Part shown: positions 23,626 through 30,688 of the stretch, piece by piece
Numbering within the stretch: position 1 is the stretch's first letter
How the letters are laid out: each line of letters begins with the position of its first letter
Assembly (NCBI GenBank): GCA_944393745.1
Contig: CALYBD010000001.1
Location: forward strand, 136,628 to 169,477
DNA length: 32,850 nt
DNA from: an uncultured Alphaproteobacteria bacterium
GTDB lineage: Bacteria; Pseudomonadota; Alphaproteobacteria; CAAGCB01; CAG-977
Direction of reading: 5' to 3'
The notes under the pieces: model-generated
Database searches by the model: none
What the model was told of the DNA's origin: nothing
What the model saw: only the letters and a program-made list of their open reading frames with translations
Position numbers and translations under genes: made by a program

Positions 23626-24120
23626 ATGATGAAAGTGCCTTTACAGCCGCCGACACGAGAAGATTTACTTATTTTTCAAGGGCTTCAACGTGCTCTTGTT
23701 GAAAAAAAAGCTCTTGTTAAAATTGATTTTAAACGGCTGAACAAATTTAAATCTCCTTTTTTTAATCCGTGGGAAAATGTTTTGCCTCTTTTGGTTATTT
23801 TGACTTTATCACTGGTGCTGATGATTGCAGACAGCCTGATTACGGGAACGATAACCCTGATGATCCTGTGTATCGGTTATGCTTTTTTAATGCCTTATTT
23901 TTTGGAACCGTTTATGCATAACAGAGTTGTTAAGCGTATCGTTCCCAGAATCGAAAAATTTTTAACAGCCTGGCGATACGGCGGATTTTCTATTGTATTG
24001 GCTGCCGATCCGCGCTATTCCTGCCAGGCGCCGCTGGGAAACTGGCAGCAATTTACACAGGCTTATTTTCCGGATTTAATTCCGCAGGATATGGACAAGA
24101 CAAATAATGCTGCCGGATAA
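23626..24120 (+). CDS. Two-helix membrane protein of unknown function
   Basis: A 164-residue protein that I do not recognise. Two hydrophobic segments lie at about residues 53-70 (VLPLLVILTLSLVLMIAD) and 73-93. The N-terminus is hydrophilic and the C-terminus (from about residue 100) basic, then ends in a region with one cysteine. It starts with ATG-ATG, one base after the mltA stop, and overlaps the Smr gene by 14 bp, so it is certainly part of the operon Tim44-mltA-this-smr. Position suggests a cell-envelope role, but nothing in the sequence shows it. Confidence 0.75.
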   Translation: MMKVPLQPPTREDLLIFQGLQRALVEKKALVKIDFKRLNKFKSPFFNPWENVLPLLVILTLSLVLMIADSLITGTITLMILCIGYAFLMPYFLEPFMHNRVVKRIVPRIEKFLTAWRYGGFSIVLAADPRYSCQAPLGNWQQFTQAYFPDLIPQDMDKTNNAAG

Positions 24121-24628
24121 CGATGATTTGGATTTATGGAAGGCCGTGACACAAACCGTCCGGCCGCTGAAATCAAAAACGCCCGCGAAAAAAGCAGAGC
24201 ATGTTTCTTTGCGCAAAAAACTGACCGTTGACGTCAAACCTGCCCGTCACAGTCCGAATTTGGACTATGCAATCACCGATGTTTTAAGCGAAGGCGATAT
24301 TCATGCGATGGATAAAAAGACGGGACAGCGGTTCAGAAACGGTGAAATGCCGATTGACGCCGTTTTGGATTTGCACGGCCATACGCTGGAAAGCGGCTTT
24401 AAGACGCTGGTAAAGTTTATTTACGAACAGAACCGGCGTAATGCGCGCTGTCTGCTGCTGATTACCGGAAAGGGCGGATTTTTAGGCCGCGGCGTGCTAA
24501 AAGCGGAAGTGCCGGCCTGGATTAATTCTGCCGAAATACGCAGTTTGATTTTATCCTTTGCACAGGCAAAACCCAAAGACGGCGGAGAAGGGGCTTTTTA
24601 TATTCTTTTAAAACGCAACAGATCGTGA
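24107..24628 (+). CDS. Smr/MutS2-type domain protein
   Basis: A 173-residue protein with a C-terminal Smr domain. LDLHGHTLESGFKTLVKFI (residues about 87-105) and LLLITGKGGFLGRGVLKAEVPAWI are the two signature parts of the domain; LSFAQAKPKDGGEGAFYILLKR closes it. The first 80 residues are a charged, probably flexible arm. Stand-alone Smr proteins are nucleic-acid endonuclease-like; targets in this group are not established. It overlaps the previous gene by 14 bp and is followed 41 bp later by mnmE. In alphaproteobacteria this type is regularly found after mltA. Confidence 0.9.
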   Translation: MLPDNDDLDLWKAVTQTVRPLKSKTPAKKAEHVSLRKKLTVDVKPARHSPNLDYAITDVLSEGDIHAMDKKTGQRFRNGEMPIDAVLDLHGHTLESGFKTLVKFIYEQNRRNARCLLLITGKGGFLGRGVLKAEVPAWINSAEIRSLILSFAQAKPKDGGEGAFYILLKRNRS

Positions 24629-24669
24629 TAAGACAGGCGTAATAAAACAGTTTTTTTAAGGGTTGAAAA

Positions 24670-25977
24670 ATGAACGGGACGATTTTTGCGCCGGCAACGG
24701 CTTCGGGCAAAGCGGGGGTCGCCGTTATACGCGTTTCGGGGCCGCAGGCGCTTGAAGCCATTAAGAAAATGACGGCAATCAAAACGCCGGTTCCCAGAAA
24801 AGCGATGTTTTCCGAAATTCATACGCCGGACGGCACGGCGGTTGACAACGGGCTTGTGCTGTACTTTCCCTGCCCGAACAGCTTTACCGGCGAAGACGTC
24901 GTTGAATTTCAAACGCACGGCGGACGCGCGATTATATCGGCCGTTTTGAACGGTTTGGCGCAGATTGACGGTTTCAGACCGGCCGGCCGCGGAGAATTTA
25001 CCAGACGCGCCGTTGAAAACGGCAAAATGGATTTAACGGCGGCCGAAGGACTGGCGGATCTGGTCGACGCGGAAACGGAACAGCAAAGAAAACAGGCGCT
25101 GCGGCAAATGGGCGGCGCTTTGGCGAAAATATACGAAGACTGGCATGACCGCCTGCTGCACGTTTTAGCGTGGATGGAAGCTTATATTGATTTTCCCGAA
25201 GAGGAAATTCCCAAAAACGTTTCCGCGGACGTGCGCGGCAAAATTGCCGGTTTAATGTCTGAAATTCAAGTTCATTTAAATGACGGCCGGCGCGGGGAAA
25301 AGCTGCGCGACGGATTTCAGATTGCCATTATCGGCGCGCCGAATGCGGGAAAATCCAGCCTGATGAACCGATTGGCGCAGCGTGATGTGGCGATTGTTTC
25401 ATCAACGGCCGGCACGACGCGCGATATTATCGAAGTCCGGCTGGATATTAACGGTTATCCCGTTATTATTGCCGATACGGCGGGGCTGCGTGACACAGAT
25501 GAAGAAATCGAGGCCGAAGGCGTGCGCCGCGCCAAAGCCAGAGCGGAAGAAGCCGATCTTATTTTATGGTTGTCCGATGCTTTAAAAAAGAAAAACGAAA
25601 AAGAAATCAAAAATATTCCTCTTGAAAAAATTTTCTGCATTATGAACAAAGCCGATCAAACGGAACCGCAAAACGACGACAATATTTGGATTTCCGCCAA
25701 AACGGGGCAGGGGATTGGCGTTCTTTTGGATCGGATCGGGCGCTTTGTCGAAGAAAAAATGGCTTTGCGCGAAGAACCGTCATTGACTCGTCTGCGGCAC
25801 AGAAAAGCGCTGGAAGAATGCATGCAATGTTTAAATTCTTCTTTAAAAGCACCGGAAATAGAACTTATGACGGAAGATCTGCGCATGGCGATGCGGTCTT
25901 TAGGAAAAATCACCGGACAGGTACAGGTCGAAGAACTGCTGGATGTTATTTTTAAAGATTTTTGCATAGGAAAATAA
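24670..25977 (+). CDS. mnmE: tRNA uridine-5-carboxymethylaminomethyl modification GTPase MnmE
   Basis: MnmE works with MnmG to add the carboxymethylaminomethyl group at wobble uridine 34 of several tRNAs. It has 435 residues. The N-terminal formyl-THF-binding domain starts [22 protein letters not shown]. The G domain has G1 GAPNAGKS (222-229), AGTTRD, and [20 protein letters not shown] follows as G4. The C-terminal CIGK is the conserved cysteine motif. The ATG follows a weak GGTTG site. It overlaps mnmG by one base (TAATG). Everything needed for function is present. Confidence 0.98.
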   Translation: MNGTIFAPATASGKAGVAVIRVSGPQALEAIKKMTAIKTPVPRKAMFSEIHTPDGTAVDNGLVLYFPCPNSFTGEDVVEFQTHGGRAIISAVLNGLAQIDGFRPAGRGEFTRRAVENGKMDLTAAEGLADLVDAETEQQRKQALRQMGGALAKIYEDWHDRLLHVLAWMEAYIDFPEEEIPKNVSADVRGKIAGLMSEIQVHLNDGRRGEKLRDGFQIAIIGAPNAGKSSLMNRLAQRDVAIVSSTAGTTRDIIEVRLDINGYPVIIADTAGLRDTDEEIEAEGVRRAKARAEEADLILWLSDALKKKNEKEIKNIPLEKIFCIMNKADQTEPQNDDNIWISAKTGQGIGVLLDRIGRFVEEKMALREEPSLTRLRHRKALEECMQCLNSSLKAPEIELMTEDLRMAMRSLGKITGQVQVEELLDVIFKDFCIGK

Positions 25978-27839
25978 TGACGAATACTTTTGACGTAATT
26001 GTTGTCGGCGGCGGTCACGCCGGGTGCGAAGCGGCGGCGGCGGCGGCACGCATGGGAGCAAAAACGCTGCTGTTGACCCATAAAATCGCGACAATCGGCG
26101 AAATGTCGTGCAATCCGGCGATCGGCGGACTGGGCAAAGGACATCTGGTGCGCGAAATCGACGCTTTGGACGGCGTTATGGGACGCATTGCCGACAAAGC
26201 CGGAATTCAGTTCAGACTGTTAAACAGTTCCAAAGGCCCGGCCGTTCAGGGGCTGCGCACGCAGGCTGACAGAAAACTGTACCGGCAGGCAATGCAAGCA
26301 GAGCTGCTGAACTATGAAAATCTGACCGTCAAAGAATGTGCGGTTGAAGGGTTGATTTATCAGGAAAATCCTGTTCGCGTAACGGGCGTTGCCGGCAGCG
26401 ACGGGACGGAATATACGGCCGGCGCCGTTGTTTTAACGGCCGGAACGTTCCTGCACGGGTTGATGCATGTCGGGGAAACAAAAACCGTCGGCGGGCGCGT
26501 CGGGGACGTTTCCTGCGAACATTTATCCGGTTTTTTAACCCGTCTGGGATTGACGGTCGGGCGGCTGAAAACGGGAACGCCTGCCCGTCTGGACGGAAAA
26601 ACGATCAATTATGACATTATTCAGCGTCAGGAAGGCGATCCGGATCCCGAACCGTTTTCTTTTCTGGACGATAAAATCACAACGCCGCAGATTGCCTGCT
26701 ACATCACGGCGACGAACAAAACGACGCATGACATTATCCGGGCGAACATGCATCGCGCGCCGTTGTTTTCCGGACAGATCAAAGGCGTCGGGCCGCGTTA
26801 TTGCCCCAGTATCGAAGACAAGCTGGTTAAATTCGCCGACAGAGATTCACATCACGTGTTTTTGGAACCCGAAGGTCTTGACGACGATACGGTTTATCCC
26901 AACGGTATTTCGACGTCTTTGCCGGCCGATGTGCAGGACGCTATGATTCATTCAATCAAAGGGTTGGAAAACGTCCGCATTATCCGTCCGGGATATGCGA
27001 TTGAATACGATTATATCGATCCTTTGGAAATGCGCACGACGCTGGAAACCAAAAAAGTATCCGGCCTGTTTATCGCGGGGCAGTTAAACGGTACGACGGG
27101 ATATGAGGAAGCGGCGGCTTTGGGATTGCTGGCGGGCGTGAACGCCGCTTTGAAAGTATCCGGTTCCGATAAAGAATTTACGTTGGATCGCGCGGACGCG
27201 TATCTGGGAGTCATGATTGACGATCTGACAACCAAAGGCGTCGACGAACCGTACCGCATGTTTACGTCGCGCGCCGAATACCGGCTGCTGCTGCGTTCCG
27301 ACAATGCCGATATGCGCTTGACGCCCAAAGGTATTGATATCGGCTGCGTCGGATTGAAACGCCGTCGGTATTTTGAAGAAAAAGTCAAAGCTTTGAACGA
27401 AGCGCGGCAGAAACTGAATATGATCGGCGGAACGCCGAAAGAACTGGAAAAACTGGGATTTGAAGTCAATAAAGACGGGTCGCACCGCACCGGGTTTGAT
27501 TTGCTGGCGTATGACAAAATCAACTGGGCGGATCTGGCCGCCGTATGGCCGCAGCTGGGCGATACCCGCAAAGACGTTGTCGAACAGCTGGAAATCGAAG
27601 CCAAATACCGCGGCTATTTGCAGCGTCAGGAATCCGACATAGCGGCTTTTCGCAAAGACGAAGCGTTAAAAATACCGGCGGATATTGATTATAAGAAAAT
27701 CGGCGGTTTATCAAACGAAGTCGTGATGAAATTAAACAAAGTCCGTCCCGAAACGTTGGGGGCCGCTTCGCGCATTTCCGGCGTGACGCCCGCCGCCGTA
27801 ACGGCCGTTCTGGGATATATCAAATCGGCAAAGCCATAA
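25977..27839 (+). CDS. mnmG: tRNA uridine-5-carboxymethylaminomethyl modification enzyme MnmG
   Basis: MnmG (GidA) is the FAD-dependent partner of MnmE in U34 tRNA modification. From ATG 25977 it has 620 residues, the usual length. The FAD-binding [14 protein letters not shown] is at the N-terminus (GGGHAG at 11-16), followed by [60 protein letters not shown] and [24 protein letters not shown]. Its stop is only 6 bp from the stop of the convergent S41-like gene. Usually rsmG-parA-parB follows; here they are elsewhere in the window on the other strand. An upstream start at 25962 inside mnmE is rejected. Confidence 0.98.
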   Translation: MTNTFDVIVVGGGHAGCEAAAAAARMGAKTLLLTHKIATIGEMSCNPAIGGLGKGHLVREIDALDGVMGRIADKAGIQFRLLNSSKGPAVQGLRTQADRKLYRQAMQAELLNYENLTVKECAVEGLIYQENPVRVTGVAGSDGTEYTAGAVVLTAGTFLHGLMHVGETKTVGGRVGDVSCEHLSGFLTRLGLTVGRLKTGTPARLDGKTINYDIIQRQEGDPDPEPFSFLDDKITTPQIACYITATNKTTHDIIRANMHRAPLFSGQIKGVGPRYCPSIEDKLVKFADRDSHHVFLEPEGLDDDTVYPNGISTSLPADVQDAMIHSIKGLENVRIIRPGYAIEYDYIDPLEMRTTLETKKVSGLFIAGQLNGTTGYEEAAALGLLAGVNAALKVSGSDKEFTLDRADAYLGVMIDDLTTKGVDEPYRMFTSRAEYRLLLRSDNADMRLTPKGIDIGCVGLKRRRYFEEKVKALNEARQKLNMIGGTPKELEKLGFEVNKDGSHRTGFDLLAYDKINWADLAAVWPQLGDTRKDVVEQLEIEAKYRGYLQRQESDIAAFRKDEALKIPADIDYKKIGGLSNEVVMKLNKVRPETLGAASRISGVTPAAVTAVLGYIKSAKP

Positions 27840-27845
27840 AAACAA

Positions 27846-29267
27846 TCAGCGTTCGCGATTTTTTGTTTGTGTTATTATTGAACATACTTCGGAAGAAGAC
27901 TTCCGGGCGTTTTTGGTTATTTTTGTTTGTAAAGATTCTTTGTTCGGTTTTGAAGAAATAAGCGTATCAAATTTTTTTTCTTTTCCCGGATACAACATAC
28001 GAAATAAATTTTGGATATCCTCTTTTTTGACGTTTCCTTTGTTTAATTCACGGATAAACATCATATCGTTAAACGCCAGTCTGTCATTTCGATTGTTTGT
28101 TGTTTGCGGCGGTATGTAAGCATCTAACCGTTTTTGTGCGGCAGCGTTGATTTCGGATTGATTTTCCGTTACGGCCTTCAAGGCGTCTTGTCCTTTGGTT
28201 TTAAAATCAACGGCAAATCCCGTCCGTTCGCAGGAATGTCCTTCTTTGACAAAACAATGACCGGTTGCGATTTTAATGCCGTAATCAAATTGATTGCGGA
28301 CACAGTCCCCGCTGTTTTCGGCATAACAGCCGGAGGTGTTTTCTCCGGCAATGGTCAAACCGGGGTGTCCCTTTAAGTATTGACATAGGCTTTCACCGGC
28401 GGAAGCTGTTTCTCTGTTGGTTAACAGCGTAACAGGGCGTTTAAAACCACCGTTGGCGAACGGGGGAAATTCCTGTTCATGATCGGAATAATCGCAAACG
28501 GTTACAAGTTTTCCGGTATATTTATGTCCTTTTTGACGTTGCGTGTATTCTTCCACACTCATTTCACCGTTTGCGCAACGTAAATAATCGTTTTCTGGTG
28601 TATCTCTGTAAGACATTTTTTCAAACGGAGCGACTTCGTTGCCATACAGCATTTGACCGATAAGTTCGTAAGGAATTGACGGGCCGCCCGGATTGCTGCG
28701 AACATCAATGATTAAGGAATCAACTTTTTCGGTACCGTCTTCGTTAAATAAAGTATTGCGTACCTGATTGCGCAACTCTATCCAATCTTTAGGACCGGTT
28801 GATCCAAGATCGTTAATGGCAAGAATTGATGATTTTCCGTTTTCGGATAATTTAATTTCCCAAGGTTTTTCTTGATCACAGCTGTTTTTTCCGACTTCCG
28901 TGGGATTCGGTTCGCGCGGTATCAGATTTCCCTTTCCCGGGGATACTTTTAAATGTTCATCGGGTAAAGTTTGCAATGCCGCGTCAACTTTGTTGTAAAA
29001 ACCGTCTTTCCGTGCGTTTTTAAGATCAAGAGGTTCTGAAATATTATTATAAAGTTCAACAATAGCCGTTTCAAATTTGTCGGTTGTTTCTTTGTCCCAT
29101 AGGGTATATCCGGCATGTCCTTTTGAAATCAGCCGAGCAATTTGAGCCAATTCCTGGCGTTGTTCATCGGGAGTAATTATTTTTCGGTCTGTTTTTTCCG
29201 TTTTTTCTGTCGGGTTTGGTAAAACAGCCGAATCAATAATTTGTTCAAACGTTGATTTTTCTGACAT
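27846..29267 (-). CDS. S41 family (C-terminal processing/tricorn-like) peptidase, no signal peptide
   Basis: A 473-residue protein whose middle holds the S41 peptidase core. SLIIDVRSNPGGP (residues about 184-196) and TNRETASAGESLCQYLKGHPGLTIAGENTSGCY (split over 283-315) are the signature; serine 289 in TASAGE is the expected nucleophile. GFAVDF (350-355) corresponds to the usual G-x-x-P-D strand, with proline replaced. No PDZ domain is obvious. The start is an ATG with GGGAGA upstream; no signal peptide or lipobox precedes it, unlike most S41 members. Nine cysteines are present, eight of them between residues 130 and 346. It is convergent with mnmG with a 6-bp gap and no hairpin between. Substrate and location unknown. 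Confidence 0.75.
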   Translation of the reverse strand: MSEKSTFEQIIDSAVLPNPTEKTEKTDRKIITPDEQRQELAQIARLISKGHAGYTLWDKETTDKFETAIVELYNNISEPLDLKNARKDGFYNKVDAALQTLPDEHLKVSPGKGNLIPREPNPTEVGKNSCDQEKPWEIKLSENGKSSILAINDLGSTGPKDWIELRNQVRNTLFNEDGTEKVDSLIIDVRSNPGGPSIPYELIGQMLYGNEVAPFEKMSYRDTPENDYLRCANGEMSVEEYTQRQKGHKYTGKLVTVCDYSDHEQEFPPFANGGFKRPVTLLTNRETASAGESLCQYLKGHPGLTIAGENTSGCYAENSGDCVRNQFDYGIKIATGHCFVKEGHSCERTGFAVDFKTKGQDALKAVTENQSEINAAAQKRLDAYIPPQTTNNRNDRLAFNDMMFIRELNKGNVKKEDIQNLFRMLYPGKEKKFDTLISSKPNKESLQTKITKNARKSSSEVCSIITQTKNRER

Positions 29268-29329
29268 CTATATCTTCTCCCCTTTAAAGATATGGCTTAC
29301 ATTTTAAGTAAAAAGAGGGAAATTTTCAA

Positions 29330-30574
29330 TCAGATTTCCTGCCGGCAGATAAAGCGTTTGATTTGCGCATCAATAAAATTTTGCAGCCATTCCAGATCGT
29401 CTTTGGGCAGACCGCGGCCGACATGAGTCGTCTGACCGTCCGCCCCGATAATAAGCGTATATTTAAAGTCATAGCTGTTATGAACGACATAGATATATTC
29501 CAGTTCTTCGGGCTTAATCAAAAAACCGAAAGACGGAAAGAACAACCATCGCGATTTAATGCGTATGCCGTTTGAGGAAATGATAATTCTTTTGCGGCGG
29601 AAAAACAAAGAAAGAGGGATCAACACAAACAACACCAACGCCGTTAAGATAACCGGCAAATAGGAAATCGTCAGATGGAAGATAAATCCGAAAAACAAAA
29701 TCGAAAAAAAGGCGCAGAAACATAAAATTCCCGAAAACATGGAAAAAGCACTGTCGCGAATCTGCGGATCAATCTGACAGGTATCGGCATTTTCAATGAT
29801 TTTAAAGGAACGCGGAATTTTATATAAGTTTTTATCCGAAACGGGAATTTTACCCTGCATAATCAAATCGGGCAGCGCTTTTTGAATATCTTCGGGCGCA
29901 ATTTCGATAATGCCGTCTGCGGTATTAAACAAAGCGGGCATTTGCAGCTGACGAGCCAATTCTTCCCATTTTTGGGAAATATTTTCGCCGTCTTTCGTGA
30001 TGTACAAAGGAATCGTTTTTGTTTCATTGGGGTGCTGCAGATCAATGATATGCTGCGTATAAGACGTTAATCCCAAAACATTAACGATTCTTGTTCTGTA
30101 ACGCACGCCCAGGTATTCGGTCAAAGAATCCGCCATTCTGGTGCTGTGTTCAAAAGGTTTTTGAATAACAACGGCGGCAAATTTATGTCCGATGAAGAAA
30201 TCACGACCGTAAAGCATCAGCATCAGCCGAGTAACAATTAAAAACAATCCGAGTCCGACAAACAACCACGACGCGGAAAAAGCACCGTGATTTGTCGGCA
30301 AAGGCAACGATTCGGTTTCGGAAAACAAAGAATTGCCGGTTGTGTTAAAATCAGCAATTAATCCCAATCCGATTAATAATATTCCCAGTCCGATTCCCCA
30401 ATAAATACGTTTTTTGGATACACGATCCTTTGCCTGGGTCGGGCGGCGGGAAACATCGAAGTCCAGGAAAGAAGCCAACGGACGCAGTCGGCGTTTTTCA
30501 ATTTTTTCTTCATTGACCGACAAGCTTTCCAGTTCGTCCAAATCTGTGTTTTGCAACAATTCGTCCTGAGTCAT
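29330..30574 (-). CDS. Four- or five-helix membrane protein of unknown function
   Basis: A 414-residue protein that I do not recognise. The first 50 residues are charged and cytoplasmic in character. Two hydrophobic helices follow (about residues 57-75 and 99-120), then a soluble region of about 150 residues, then two or three close helices (about 276-330) ending in FFRRKRIIIS. The C-terminal part (about 335-414) resembles a PH-like or beta-rich tail, IRIKSRWLFFPSFGFLIKPEELEYIYVVHN, by loose impression only. It ends in the same direction as, and directly upstream of, the S41 gene (62-bp gap), so cotranscription is possible. It is divergent from the GGDEF gene. Confidence 0.65.
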   Translation of the reverse strand: MTQDELLQNTDLDELESLSVNEEKIEKRRLRPLASFLDFDVSRRPTQAKDRVSKKRIYWGIGLGILLIGLGLIADFNTTGNSLFSETESLPLPTNHGAFSASWLFVGLGLFLIVTRLMLMLYGRDFFIGHKFAAVVIQKPFEHSTRMADSLTEYLGVRYRTRIVNVLGLTSYTQHIIDLQHPNETKTIPLYITKDGENISQKWEELARQLQMPALFNTADGIIEIAPEDIQKALPDLIMQGKIPVSDKNLYKIPRSFKIIENADTCQIDPQIRDSAFSMFSGILCFCAFFSILFFGFIFHLTISYLPVILTALVLFVLIPLSLFFRRKRIIISSNGIRIKSRWLFFPSFGFLIKPEELEYIYVVHNSYDFKYTLIIGADGQTTHVGRGLPKDDLEWLQNFIDAQIKRFICRQEI

Positions 30575-30622
30575 GTGTTCCTCAAAAACAATGTTTTTTT
30601 TTAAGTTATGACAAATTCGTCT

Positions 30623-30650
30623 TTGCTCTGCAATAGCAATATACTATAAA
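30623..30650 (+). promoter_or_regulatory. Possible promoter of the GGDEF gene
   Basis: TTGCTC (30623-30628), 16-bp spacer, TATAAA (30645-30650), 39 bp before the ATG at 30689. By eye. Confidence 0.4.
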
Positions 30651-30688
30651 TAATATGAAAAGAATATTTTTTCATTAACGGGAGTGAT

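Noticed and set aside
27011-27604. 197-codon leftward open frame
   Set aside because: Antisense shadow of mnmG; serine-rich translation with no recognisable motif.
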